DNA from: Patiriisocius marinus
Lineage (GTDB): Bacteria; Bacteroidota; Bacteroidia; Flavobacteriales; Flavobacteriaceae
Assembly (NCBI RefSeq): GCF_008974325.1
Contig: NZ_BKCG01000003.1
Location: 279,999 to 343,998, forward strand
Length of the DNA: 64,000 bases
Direction: 5' to 3'
Part shown: positions 15,200-23,998 of the stretch, piece by piece
Position numbering within the stretch: the first letter of the stretch is position 1
How the letters are laid out: each line of letters begins with the position of its first letter
The notes under the pieces: model-generated
Told to the model about the DNA's origin: nothing
Seen by the model: the letters and a program-made list of their open reading frames with translations, nothing else
Databases searched by the model: none
Program-made: the position numbers and the translations under genes

Positions 15200-18100
15200 C
15201 TAAAATTGTTCTTTTAGCTTTTTAAACTCAGATACTAGTTGTGCATATCTAGCTTCAGCATCAGCTCCTGGAGCTTGGTCTGCACCACTGACCATACTCA
15301 ATAAATATGAAATTTGTGAAATTAACATTTGCCTTGGATAAGCTCCTTCAGCATTTTTCAATTCATTTAAAATAGTTCTAATTTTATCTAATCTAATTGC
15401 ATCGTTTTTTGAATTCGTTTCATTTAACAGTATTATTTCATTTTCCAAATCAGATTGAAATTTTCTAGCTTCAGAAAGTAAATTAATTGCTTTATTCTGA
15501 AATGCTATTTGACTTTCAATGACTTCTTGATTAACACCTTGTGCCTCAATTCTAGGATCTGCTGTAATAAAAAATGGCTGCTCGTAGGTCTTCCCTCCAG
15601 CTGTCAATTTAACAATGTAATTTCCCGGAGCTACCATAGGACCATACTTAAACCTTCGGTTTTCATTTTTAGACCACGCCCCTTTTTGTTTTAAATTCCA
15701 CCCAAAACGATGCATTCCAGCTTCAGATTTTAATTTTTTATCTGAGTATCTAAATGTCTGACTCAAATTCATATCCTCCACTTCTTCAAAACCTGGAGTT
15801 TCATCTGAAGCGTTTTCTACCATAACTTCAGTATTAGGTATTGCAACAAAACTACTATCACTTGTAATTGTTACTAACGATTGACGTTGTTCATTTAATA
15901 TTTCAAGAGCAACTGCTCCTTTTATATTTTCAGGTAAATAATAGTCAATATACACTTGTGTTTGAGGGTATTTATTTCCAGCGATGCCACGAACATTTGG
16001 ATAACGATATCTTACCGTAGTATCTGGTTTAAATAAAACAGGACTAGCTTTCATCTTTAATATTTCGGCTTGCTGCAAAGATGTATAGTTATCTAAAATC
16101 CAAAAACCACGACCCATTGTACTTACAACAATATCGCCTCTAAAAAGTTTTAAATCTGTAATGGGAGTTACAGGTAGGTTTTGCTGAAATGCGCTCCACG
16201 TATTCCCATCGTTAAATGAAATAAAAATACCATACTCAGTACCAGCGAAAAGAAGTCCTTCTTTTACAGGATCTTCCCTTAAAACACGCGTTACAAAATC
16301 GTTAGGTATTCCACTTGTTTCTGTACTTATTAATTCCCAGCTTTCACCATAATTACTTGTTTTGAATAGATATGGTTTTGTGTCGCCTAATAAATGCCTA
16401 TCGACAGCGATATATGCTTTTGCTGGGTCAAACTGCGATGGTTCAATTGATTCAACACGTCCACCCTTTGGAAGATTTTTTGGTGTTACATTATTCCAAG
16501 TAGTACCTCCATTTCTTGTTACAGAAATAACTCCATCATTAGATCCAGTCCAGATTAAACCTTCTACTAGTTTAGACTCCCTAATTGAATAAAGTGTACT
16601 GTAATACTCTTCACCAGTAATATCGCGAGTAATAGGACTTCCAGAAATAACTTGTTTATCTGCTTCAAAAGCTGTTAAATCTGGCGAGATAGTCATCCAT
16701 ACTTGTCCATCATTAATCGTTTTATGTAAATATTGAGAACCGTGATAAACTACATCAGGATTATGTGGTGATACGTGAATAGGTGCTACACGTTGAAAAC
16801 GATATTGCAAATCTTTTGGGTTATGCCCATAAATATTTGATGCACCAACATAGTAACTTTTTTCAGTACCTGTTCGTTTGTCAAAAACTCCAAAACGACC
16901 TTTACAGTTAGCATATACAATGTTATGGTTTCCAGGTTTAGGTATTGCCGGACCAGTTTCACAACCACCTGTGTTAATTAACCAACCTGCATTTGTATCC
17001 TGTACTCCGCTTGGCGGAAAACTAGGAACAGCGATTGTTGTAGAATTATCTTGTTGCCCTGCGTATAACCAATATGGATATTGATCATCAACTTCAACTT
17101 GATATAACTCTGCGGTAGGTTGATTAAATTGTGTAGACCACGTTTTACCTCCATTTTGAGAAACATTTGCGCCACCATCATTAGCCTGTATTAATACTTC
17201 TGGATTGTTAGGATTTATCCATATATCGTGATTATCTCCGTGAGGGACACTCATTCGTTTCCAATTTTTACCACCATCAATAGATTTTAAAAGCGGATTA
17301 GAATTTGAATAAACAATGTTTTCATTAGTAGGATCTAATTCTAAGTTAGTATAGTAGAAGGGTCTATTAACAAGGCCTATTTCATCTGAAACTTGAATAA
17401 ATGATTTCCCTTCATCTTCAGATTTGTATAAACCTCCTTCTTTTCCAGGCGCTTCAATGACCGCATATAATACTTTTGGGTTTGCTGGAGATACAGCTAA
17501 ATCAATTTTACCAATTAAACCTTGAGGTAATCCATTTGAAAGTTTTTCCCAATCTTTACCTCCATTTTTTGATTTATAAATTCCTCCCTCACTTGATGTT
17601 CCTCCGGAAATAATAGTCCAAGGTCTACGTTGTCCTTTCCAAGCTGCTGCGTAAACAATTTTAGATTTTTTAGGATGTAATTCAAGGTCTGAAAAACCTG
17701 TCTTATCTGAAACATATAAAACTTTTTCCCAAGTTTCTCCTCCATTTGTAGACTTAAAAATCCCTCTATCTTCATTGTTCTTGAAAGCATCACCAATTGC
17801 TGCAACCCAAACTGTTTTTGAATCTTTAGGATCAATTTCCACAGCTCCTATTTGCCCTACATTTCTTAAGCCTACATGTTCCCAACTTTCACCAGCATTT
17901 GTAGATTTATACACACCTCTACCTCCTATAACATTACTTCGTAAACCATCACTACCAGTACCTACATAAATTAAATTTGGGTTTTCTACATCAACCTGAA
18001 TTGCGCCTATTGATGGCGTTTCAAAATATCCGTCTGAAATGTTATTCCAAGAAATACCGTAATCTTCCGTTTTCCACACACCACCACCCGTGGCTCCTAA

Positions 18101-18265
18101 ATAAAAAGTTCCAGGTAAAGATGGAGTTCCCATAACTGAAGTAACACGGCCTCCACGTTCTGGCCCTACATTTCTATATGTCAACGACGAAAAGTCTTGT
18201 GCTATTGAAATACTTGTTATTAATAATGAGAGAACACTTAGTGATAAAGAAAAAGAATATTTCAT
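15200..18265 (-). CDS. Secreted BNR/sortilin-type beta-propeller protein (1021 aa)
   Basis: After a signal peptide (to about residue 22) the protein opens with LTYRNVGPERGGRVTSV and carries repeated Asp-box motifs of the type S.DGG.TW (for example STNGGETWEKV, SKNGGKDWEKL, SIDGGKNWKRM, TRNGGTTWNNV). This indicates one or two many-bladed propellers like the VPS10/sortilin and glycosyl-hydrolase-like proteins of Bacteroidota. The C-terminal 250 residues are a non-propeller region with a beta-sandwich-like part and a final helical segment. It has no T9SS tail and no clear catalytic signature, so an enzymatic label would be unsafe. A paralogue of similar length lies at 32031-35291. It is probably located in the periplasm or at the cell surface. 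Confidence 0.88.
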   Translation of the reverse strand: MKYSFSLSLSVLSLLITSISIAQDFSSLTYRNVGPERGGRVTSVMGTPSLPGTFYLGATGGGVWKTEDYGISWNNISDGYFETPSIGAIQVDVENPNLIYVGTGSDGLRSNVIGGRGVYKSTNAGESWEHVGLRNVGQIGAVEIDPKDSKTVWVAAIGDAFKNNEDRGIFKSTNGGETWEKVLYVSDKTGFSDLELHPKKSKIVYAAAWKGQRRPWTIISGGTSSEGGIYKSKNGGKDWEKLSNGLPQGLIGKIDLAVSPANPKVLYAVIEAPGKEGGLYKSEDEGKSFIQVSDEIGLVNRPFYYTNLELDPTNENIVYSNSNPLLKSIDGGKNWKRMSVPHGDNHDIWINPNNPEVLIQANDGGANVSQNGGKTWSTQFNQPTAELYQVEVDDQYPYWLYAGQQDNSTTIAVPSFPPSGVQDTNAGWLINTGGCETGPAIPKPGNHNIVYANCKGRFGVFDKRTGTEKSYYVGASNIYGHNPKDLQYRFQRVAPIHVSPHNPDVVYHGSQYLHKTINDGQVWMTISPDLTAFEADKQVISGSPITRDITGEEYYSTLYSIRESKLVEGLIWTGSNDGVISVTRNGGTTWNNVTPKNLPKGGRVESIEPSQFDPAKAYIAVDRHLLGDTKPYLFKTSNYGESWELISTETSGIPNDFVTRVLREDPVKEGLLFAGTEYGIFISFNDGNTWSAFQQNLPVTPITDLKLFRGDIVVSTMGRGFWILDNYTSLQQAEILKMKASPVLFKPDTTVRYRYPNVRGIAGNKYPQTQVYIDYYLPENIKGAVALEILNEQRQSLVTITSDSSFVAIPNTEVMVENASDETPGFEEVEDMNLSQTFRYSDKKLKSEAGMHRFGWNLKQKGAWSKNENRRFKYGPMVAPGNYIVKLTAGGKTYEQPFFITADPRIEAQGVNQEVIESQIAFQNKAINLLSEARKFQSDLENEIILLNETNSKNDAIRLDKIRTILNELKNAEGAYPRQMLISQISYLLSMVSGADQAPGADAEARYAQLVSEFKKLKEQF

Positions 18266-18415
18266 ATGAAAAAATGAGATTTTTAATAAACCTCTAAAAT
18301 AATTAAAATGCCACGTTTGTAAAAGCCAAATTATTACGCCGTAGGACTTTTAAACAATAAACTAATTTGTGTATGTATTACCTGAAACGCATTTTTATCA
18401 ATTTAAAAGTAAAGA

Positions 18416-18443
18416 TTGACACTTTTTTTACATTGTTTTGACA
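18416..18443. promoter_or_regulatory. Triple 11-bp direct-repeat operator (copy 2)
   Basis: TTGACA (18416-18421), TTTACA (18427-18432) and TTGACA (18438-18443) again start exactly 11 bp apart. Over the 28 bp it differs from copy 1 at only two positions in the spacers. It lies upstream of the unknown secreted protein gene at 18497. Confidence 0.75.
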
Positions 18444-18463
18444 CATTATTAGACTGAACTACT

Positions 18464-18471
18464 TAGTTTTA
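18464..18471 (+). promoter_or_regulatory. -7-like element of the gene at 18497
   Basis: TAGTTTTA begins 26 bp after the start of the third half-site, exactly as at 13977. The predicted leader is about 22 nt. Confidence 0.62.
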
Positions 18472-18496
18472 CGCTATCAATTAAAAATTAAAAATT

Positions 18497-19033
18497 ATGA
18501 ATTCATTTATTATTTATTTGCTCACGATACTATCAAGTTCAATTACTTTAACAAACTTCGATAGCATTACTGTTGATAACAATACAAGAGTAACAAGTGC
18601 TATTGAAACTAATGTTGTTTCATATTCAATTCAAAAGTTAGATAATGAGTCTTTTAATATGATGATTGTACTACACGTAAGTTCAGAAATGAAAATTGAT
18701 CTTTATACAGAGACTGAATATTTTGAAAATTTATTAAAAATTTCATTTAAAGAGAATCATTTAATTAAAATGGACAAACCCATTGTTGAAGCTTTTAGAG
18801 GTTGTAAAGGAGCTGACACTACTGAAATACAGCCTATTACCACACTAAGAGTAAATGCAATACTCCATTTAACCGAAATAGCAAAAGCTGAGAAAAACTT
18901 TGAAATAAATGGTAATGCTCTTTGTACAATGGATGAGTTCTGCACCGCAGATGATTCTAGCTTTAAGCTCATCTACGAAAAAGACGAAATGACTATTACA
19001 GCACCTTACAGAACGTTAATTTACAGCAACTAA
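18497..19033 (+). CDS. Secreted protein of unknown function under the triple-repeat operator
   Basis: A 178-residue protein with a hydrophobic N terminus (MNSFIIYLLTILSSSITLTN) that looks like a signal peptide. The mature part has three cysteines in FRGCKGAD, NALCTMDE and EFCTAD, which could form disulfides. The family is not recognised. The gene stands alone between a divergent BNR gene and a strong bidirectional terminator. Its promoter copies the operator and -7 arrangement of the YceI operon 4.5 kb away, so it is most likely a second target of the membrane regulator at 13022-13888. Confidence 0.75.
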   Translation: MNSFIIYLLTILSSSITLTNFDSITVDNNTRVTSAIETNVVSYSIQKLDNESFNMMIVLHVSSEMKIDLYTETEYFENLLKISFKENHLIKMDKPIVEAFRGCKGADTTEIQPITTLRVNAILHLTEIAKAEKNFEINGNALCTMDEFCTADDSSFKLIYEKDEMTITAPYRTLIYSN

Positions 19034-19050
19034 ACTTAATTAGTTAGTAT

Positions 19051-19090
19051 AAAAAAAGCGAGCCGATATAATTATCGGCTCGCTTTTTTT
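19051..19090. terminator. Strong bidirectional terminator
   Basis: An 18-base arm (A-run plus GCGAGCCGATA) pairs with TATCGGCTCGC plus a T-run across a four-base loop. It lies between convergent genes 18497-19033 and 19108-19569. Confidence 0.92.
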
Positions 19091-19107
19091 ATAATACTTT
19101 AATAACT

Positions 19108-19569
19108 TTATTTAACTAAAGTAACTTTTACAGCATTCATACCTCGTTGTCCTTTTTCAAGTTCGAATGAAACCAAGTTTCCTTCTACTATTTCATCTTT
19201 AAGACCACTTACATGGCAGAAATACTTTTCTTTGTTTTCGTTGTCAATAATGAAACCAAATCCTTTAGAAGTGTCAAAAAACGAAACCGTTCCTTGTCTT
19301 ACTGGATTAAAAGCTTCTCTATCTTCATCTGTCTTTTTAGGAATTCCTAATATAATATCTTCGATATCAACTTCTTCTTTAAGAGAAGGATCTGGAGGAG
19401 TACTTGTTAGGTTACCATTAAAATCTACGTAGACAAACTCATCATGTGCTGTTCCGTTTGCTTCTTTGTCAGCCTTACGAGCTTCCATTTTCTTACGTTT
19501 GTCTTCACGTTTTTTTAAACGTTTCTTTTCTTTTTCACTCTTGTTAAATGTTTGCTGTGATTTAGCCAT
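19108..19569 (-). CDS. Cold-shock domain protein with basic N-terminal extension
   Basis: A 153-residue protein. Residues about 1-40 are highly charged and lysine/arginine-rich (SEKEKKRLKKREDKRKKMEA). A short acidic linker follows, and residues about 91-152 form a cold-shock domain (QGTVSFFDTSKGFGFIID, YFCHVSG, GQRGMNAVKV) with RNP1 KGFGFI and RNP2 YFCHVS. The extension doubles the size of a normal CspA protein and probably adds RNA or ribosome contacts. It is likely cytosolic. Expression and temperature response cannot be read from the sequence. Confidence 0.9.
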   Translation of the reverse strand: MAKSQQTFNKSEKEKKRLKKREDKRKKMEARKADKEANGTAHDEFVYVDFNGNLTSTPPDPSLKEEVDIEDIILGIPKKTDEDREAFNPVRQGTVSFFDTSKGFGFIIDNENKEKYFCHVSGLKDEIVEGNLVSFELEKGQRGMNAVKVTLVK

Positions 19570-19816
19570 TCTTTTTTATTACAGTGTATTTGTGGTATTG
19601 AAAATACCGGATTATTCTAATTTCGGCTAAAGTACGGATTTAAAGGCACTTTTTCAGTTATTTAGCTATTTCATTAGAATATTTATTGAGAATTTAACAA
19701 AATTTGATTGAAGATATTTGAAAATTCTACAAGAAGGAAGGAGTTTTTTTAATAATTAAGAAATGTTACATCATTAAAATTTTGGCGAAAGCCTACTAAA
19801 ACATTACTAAACTTAT

Positions 19817-21151
19817 TTAATCATTTGCTATCCAAGTTCCTAAATGAACTTTATCTGCCGTATAGCCTAAGGTATAATTTCCTACTCCTGAAATTTTAAT
19901 TGTTTTACCTGGTGAAGGAATTATATTACGCTTTCTTAATAATACATTAATTTCAGAAACTTGATTATTAGATAATTGTTTCCCATTAATAACTGCTGTT
20001 GCTCCGTTTATTTCAATTTCTGCTTTTTCATTCAAATTAGTTATAAAACCTTGTTCTTGCAAATCGTTTAAAACTGGCTCAATACGTGCCATATTATCTA
20101 CAATTACAATATGATTTCCTTTTTTGTAAAAGGTAAAATCACAAGCTATAGGAATTCCTGTATTTAGTAAGATACGATCGTAATTTGAATAGTTTGATTT
20201 ATCCATTTTTATCCCATTTACAAAGATACCTTGGCGATCTCTAGAAAAAACCACCTCAGAATCTGAGGTGATTGTTTTATTAACTAACAATGCTTGTATA
20301 AGTGTGTTTTGAGCGTTTGGCCAAGTCCATTTGTTTACATTTTCAAATGGTATGCTCATTTTAGTACTTGATAGTTGCAACATATCTTCCACTACGTCGC
20401 TTACACCACCATTATCTGCAGCATTCCTATTTAGACGGCTAGCTTGTTCTGCAATGCGCATTCCTTCTTCTGCAAGTTTTAATGCATCACGCTCATATCT
20501 TTCAGCATCTACATTAACTTGTTCTTGTAATTGAGTTTGATCTCTTTTTAGACGGTCTGCTTCTCGTTGCATACGTTCACTTTCTCTGCGCATACGGTCA
20601 GCATCACGTTGTAATCTATCTGCTTCGCGTTGTAAATGCTGAGCTTGTCGTTGAGTATCAACATCTCTACCTGAAATTGCATTACGAATCAGTTTCCCCA
20701 TATTGCTAAACTTTTTTGTCAAATCGTTACCTGCAATATCTTTATCAAGGTCAATTGAAAGTCGGTTACCACGTAGGTCCACTTCGTAAACCTCGTTATC
20801 ACCTTTATTCAATATCCATTGGTATCTTTCTTTGTTTTTAACACGCTCGCCTTCCCCTAATTCCTTACGAATTACGTCATGCACTGCAGAAATTCTAGAA
20901 TCTGGATACTTTGCACTCATTGAATAAGAACGGTCCGTATCACTAATTGATATGGAGATATTACCTCCTCTATTACTATCATCATCAGATGTTGTAGTTA
21001 CGCTATAACTAGATGATGTTGAACTAGAAGTTGCATCACTATGACTAGAAACAACTGGTGGTTGTGGCGGTTGCGGTGGGTTTGTTTGCCCTTTAACTAT
21101 CACTGTACATAGTACAGCGCAAGTTGTTGCAAATGTGATTATTGCTTTCAT
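19817..21151 (-). CDS. Secreted coiled-coil protein of unknown function, distal gene of the two-component operon
   Basis: The 444-residue protein starts with a signal peptide (to about residue 21), then a proline segment (NPPQPPQPP) and a Ser/Thr-rich low-complexity stretch to about residue 60. Residues about 165-245 form a long regular coiled coil (QREADRLQRDADRMRRESER and so on) with an R/D-rich heptad pattern. The C-terminal 180 residues look globular and contain a cystatin- or ferredoxin-like alternation (EIEINGATAVINGKQLSNNQ). I do not recognise the family. It follows the response regulator gene by 55 bp with no promoter visible, so it may be an output or a signal input of that system. 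Confidence 0.7.
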   Translation of the reverse strand: MKAIITFATTCAVLCTVIVKGQTNPPQPPQPPVVSSHSDATSSSTSSSYSVTTTSDDDSNRGGNISISISDTDRSYSMSAKYPDSRISAVHDVIRKELGEGERVKNKERYQWILNKGDNEVYEVDLRGNRLSIDLDKDIAGNDLTKKFSNMGKLIRNAISGRDVDTQRQAQHLQREADRLQRDADRMRRESERMQREADRLKRDQTQLQEQVNVDAERYERDALKLAEEGMRIAEQASRLNRNAADNGGVSDVVEDMLQLSSTKMSIPFENVNKWTWPNAQNTLIQALLVNKTITSDSEVVFSRDRQGIFVNGIKMDKSNYSNYDRILLNTGIPIACDFTFYKKGNHIVIVDNMARIEPVLNDLQEQGFITNLNEKAEIEINGATAVINGKQLSNNQVSEINVLLRKRNIIPSPGKTIKISGVGNYTLGYTADKVHLGTWIAND

Positions 21152-21206
21152 AAATTGTGTTGTTTTTTGTTGAAAAATTTTTTAATTAGCACTTCTAAAA
21201 AGTATA

Positions 21207-21917
21207 CTATGGAGTTATAAATGTTAACCCTACTCCTCTTGTGCTTTCAATTGAAATTTGCGGATCTTCTTTAAAGTATTTGCGCAATCGACTTATAAAA
21301 ACATCCATACTTCGGCCTGAGAAAAAATCGTCACTTCCCCACACACCGTTCAACAAGTCATCGCGGTTGACTAGTTGGTTTTTATGCTCAAAGAAATAAC
21401 TAATAAGCTGCGCCTCTTTATCAGTTAATTTTTGAACAGTATCATTAATTCGTAATTGATGATTTTGCGGGTAGAAAGTATACTTCCCAATAGCATAATT
21501 ATCAATAGTATTTCTAATTATTGCACTCCCTCGCTGGGAACGCTTTAATATATTTTGTAATCGTAGCACTAGAATATCAGCTTCAAAAGGTTTCACGATA
21601 TAATCATCTGCTCCAAGTTTTAAACCTTTAATTCGGTCATCTTTCATTTTCTTAGCAGTTAAGAATATAAAAGGCAATTCTGGGCTCTTGCTTACTATCG
21701 CTTCAGCTAATGCGAAACCATCCATTTTAGGCATCATTACATCAAATACACAAATATCAAATGGCCTTTCAGCTAACGTTTCGGCATTAAAAAGTGTTAA
21801 GGCTTCTTTTCCATCTTGTGCCCAGCTAACATCAAAATTGTGTATCTCTAAATATTGCTTTAGAATACTCCCAAAATCAAAATCGTCTTCTGCTAATAAA
21901 ACGCGTTGCTTTTCCAT
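21207..21917 (-). CDS. OmpR family response regulator
   Basis: A 236-residue protein with an N-terminal receiver: acidic pair EDD (10-12), phospho-acceptor Asp59 in CVFDVMMPKMDG, the Thr/Lys switch around LTAKK (86-90) and Lys109 in YIVKPFE. The C-terminal winged helix has KLTDKEAQLISYFFEHKNQL and GRSMDVFISRLRKYF. Start and stop overlap the kinase gene at base 21917, which indicates translational coupling. Repeats of TTAAC spaced about 11 bp lie in three promoter regions upstream (23404-24026) and suit this type of DNA-binding domain, so it probably controls its own operon and the divergent DUF5916 gene. The stimulus is unknown. Confidence 0.95.
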   Translation of the reverse strand: MEKQRVLLAEDDFDFGSILKQYLEIHNFDVSWAQDGKEALTLFNAETLAERPFDICVFDVMMPKMDGFALAEAIVSKSPELPFIFLTAKKMKDDRIKGLKLGADDYIVKPFEADILVLRLQNILKRSQRGSAIIRNTIDNYAIGKYTFYPQNHQLRINDTVQKLTDKEAQLISYFFEHKNQLVNRDDLLNGVWGSDDFFSGRSMDVFISRLRKYFKEDPQISIESTRGVGLTFITP

Positions 21918-23311
21918 TACTTTACTGGTATTTTAATAATAAAGGTAGTTCCTTTATTAAGTTCACTTTCAATTTTAATGCTTCCATTATGCGCTTTGAT
22001 AATTTGATATGTATAATACAACCCAAGACCTAAGCCTTTAACATCGTGCACATTGCCCTCACTTACTCTATAGAATTTTTCGAAGATAAGTTTTTGATTT
22101 CTTTCTGAAATACCCACTCCATTATCACGTATTTCAATTAAATACTCTCCATTTACTATGGAACTTGAAACTGTTATCACAGTTTTTTCAACACCATATT
22201 TTACGGCATTTTCTAAGATATTTGTAATTGCGGTTGTAAATTGGAACTTATCTATGCGTAATAATACTTCAGGTTCATAGATATTATTAATCACCTTTAA
22301 GTCGCCGTGTTGTGTGGAAAGTTTAAAATCTTCCAAAACATTAATAAAATAGGTATTATCAATTACTTGCTCTCTGTTTAATAGTATTTCTTCATTGCTT
22401 AAACTGTTGTTCATTACCTGATCAATCAATTTTTGTAAACGTTCATTTTGACGGTTAACAATGTTTAATGTGTTATTAAAAGCTGATTCGTTGTTTTTGA
22501 TAACATCACTCCTTAATGATTTTGTAGCAATACTAAGGGTTGCTAGAGGGGTTTTAAGTTCGTGAGTGATATTGTTGATGAAATCTGTTTTAATTTCTGC
22601 AATTCTTTTTTGTGTTACTAAATTTTTAATGGAGTAATACAGTAATCCTATTACAAAGAGAAATAGTAAAACTGAGCCTAAAAGCAACAAAGTCATCTGC
22701 CCATAAACAATTCTTTTCCAATCTTTTATAAGTAACAATTCAACCGAATAAATTTCTAAATCAAATGAAAGTGTTACAATTTCTCCCTCTTCTTGCGAAA
22801 AAAATTCGTTTTTAGTAAAAGTGCGTTGCGTGTTTATTATTGTGGCTTCTTCTTCGTTAAAATCTTCACCAAAGAGCATCATTCGTTTTCTATCTTTCAA
22901 AGGAAAAATAGAATCCCTAACCTCATCCTGAGTAATCACTAAAAAGGCTAAATTCTTTTTGAACTGTACATCATATCCTATGTCTAACTTCTTTAATTCA
23001 GTTTGAAAAATTGTATCGTATTGCTTATTTAAAGTTTCAGCATTGTCCTTCATTCTACCAATCAAATCACTTTCGGTGATTCTTTTGTTCTTAAAATCTG
23101 AAATATGATCTTTCAATTGATCGCTCCACACATCGTAAATAGAGTCTAATCGCTCGTCACTACTAATCTTAGAAACTAAGTCATCCGTTTCTTGTATAAA
23201 TGCTTTCTTTTTTAACTCGTATGTGTTTTGTATAAGATATGCCTGAATAGAAGACAGTGCAATTAACACGATAACTGAAAGGATAATTAATATGGTAATT
23301 TTGTTTTTCAT
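21917..23311 (-). CDS. Membrane sensor histidine kinase
   Basis: A 464-residue kinase with membrane helices at about 5-25 and 205-227 enclosing a periplasmic domain of about 180 residues. The H box is FINNITHELKTPLATLS with the phospho-acceptor His250. The catalytic domain has ILENAVKYG (N box), EIRDNGVGIS (G1) and GLGLGLYYT (G2). The periplasmic part does not resemble PAS, Cache or CHASE by eye. The last base of its stop codon region overlaps the response regulator start. A -7-like TAGATTTA is at 23370-23377 with TTAAC repeats just upstream. Confidence 0.95.
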   Translation of the reverse strand: MKNKITILIILSVIVLIALSSIQAYLIQNTYELKKKAFIQETDDLVSKISSDERLDSIYDVWSDQLKDHISDFKNKRITESDLIGRMKDNAETLNKQYDTIFQTELKKLDIGYDVQFKKNLAFLVITQDEVRDSIFPLKDRKRMMLFGEDFNEEEATIINTQRTFTKNEFFSQEEGEIVTLSFDLEIYSVELLLIKDWKRIVYGQMTLLLLGSVLLFLFVIGLLYYSIKNLVTQKRIAEIKTDFINNITHELKTPLATLSIATKSLRSDVIKNNESAFNNTLNIVNRQNERLQKLIDQVMNNSLSNEEILLNREQVIDNTYFINVLEDFKLSTQHGDLKVINNIYEPEVLLRIDKFQFTTAITNILENAVKYGVEKTVITVSSSIVNGEYLIEIRDNGVGISERNQKLIFEKFYRVSEGNVHDVKGLGLGLYYTYQIIKAHNGSIKIESELNKGTTFIIKIPVK

Positions 23312-23403
23312 GAAACAATAATTGCAATCGGTTTTGGGTTGATTTTTCTTGGTACTCTTTTCAATAGTGTAAATCTACTACAACTTAAGTGTTTAAAATT
23401 ACT

Positions 23404-23430
23404 ATTAACCATCGTTAACCTAGCGTTAAC
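23404..23430. promoter_or_regulatory. TTAAC repeat cluster upstream of the kinase gene
   Basis: TTAAC-type half-sites begin at 23405, 23415 and 23426 (two of them full GTTAAC palindromes). The site is 93-119 bp upstream of the kinase ATG and about 30 bp upstream of TAGATTTA (23370-23377, minus). It is interpreted as a binding region for the OmpR-type regulator of the same operon. Confidence 0.5.
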
Positions 23431-23491
23431 TCAACTAACAAAACACTAAACAACCTCATTTACAAATATTTGATAGAAAAAAAGTATTCAA

Positions 23492-23629
23492 TTAGCGGAT
23501 ATTTTCTAAGTAATTTATTTTAATAATTTTAGGAACAAAAGTGCTAAGTTCATCAAGTCCTTGTGTTGAAAAACTATTAATTACATCTACTGTGCTTAAC
23601 GAATTGAACTGTTTATTATAATTTCTCAT
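23492..23629 (-). CDS. Candidate 45-residue small protein upstream of the kinase
   Basis: ATG at 23629 to TAA at 23492-23494 encodes a 45-residue peptide opening MRNYNKQFNSLSTVDVINSF and ending INYLENIR. No signal peptide or membrane helix is apparent. It lies in the 767-bp region between the kinase and the divergent DUF5916 gene, on the same strand as the kinase, 180 bp upstream of it. The preceding bases (TTTAAATT before ATGAGAA) resemble those of the second candidate at 23801. No homologue is recognised, so existence as a gene is uncertain; it could also be a regulatory leader. Confidence 0.35.
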   Translation of the reverse strand: MRNYNKQFNSLSTVDVINSFSTQGLDELSTFVPKIIKINYLENIR

Positions 23630-23714
23630 AATTTAAAACTTTAAAATTAAAGACTAAAGCACCTATTAAAGGCTAATCCAAATAACTAAAGCGCTTTAGT
23701 CCATTTTCCTCTTG

Positions 23715-23801
23715 TTATCTAAATCTTCTTTTAGAATTCCATACAAACTTATTAGTGTTTGGATTCGCTTGTGTCAACAATGTGTTTTTACGTGTTCTCA
23801 T
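23715..23801 (-). CDS. Candidate 28-residue basic micropeptide
   Basis: ATG at 23801 to TAA at 23715-23717 encodes 28 residues opening MRTRKNTLLTQANPN and ending WNSKRRFR, which is strongly basic. It lies 58 bp downstream of a perfect TATCTTTG promoter element (23859-23866, minus). Start context (AATT before ATGAGAA) resembles that of the 45-residue frame 86 bp downstream. It could be a true micropeptide, a leader peptide or chance. No homologue is recognised. Confidence 0.35.
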   Translation of the reverse strand: MRTRKNTLLTQANPNTNKFVWNSKRRFR

Positions 23802-23858
23802 AATTATATAATTTAAAATGTGATTCTTTTTAAAGGCTTTAGAATACTGCCGCTCAGG

Positions 23859-23866
23859 CAAAGATA
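23859..23866 (-). promoter_or_regulatory. -7 promoter element reading toward the micro-ORFs and kinase
   Basis: TATCTTTG on the minus strand is an exact TAnnTTTG match, followed after 58 bp by the ATG at 23801. The TTAAC repeat cluster at 23904-23926 lies 38-60 bp upstream. Confidence 0.6.
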
Positions 23867-23903
23867 TGGTAGCATAAAACTTTAAAACACACATGTACAG
23901 CTG

Positions 23904-23926
23904 CTTAACCTGTCGTTAACGTTAAT
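23904..23926. promoter_or_regulatory. TTAAC repeat cluster, middle copy
   Basis: CTTAAC (23904-23909), GTTAAC (23915-23920) and GTTAAT (23921-23926). The first two start exactly 11 bp apart. The cluster is upstream of the TATCTTTG element at 23859-23866. Confidence 0.45.
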
Positions 23927-23998
23927 CACTTTGGCAAGTATTGATTTTAGTGATATTCCACATACATGTTAATCGAATTATTGAACAGTCAATAACCG

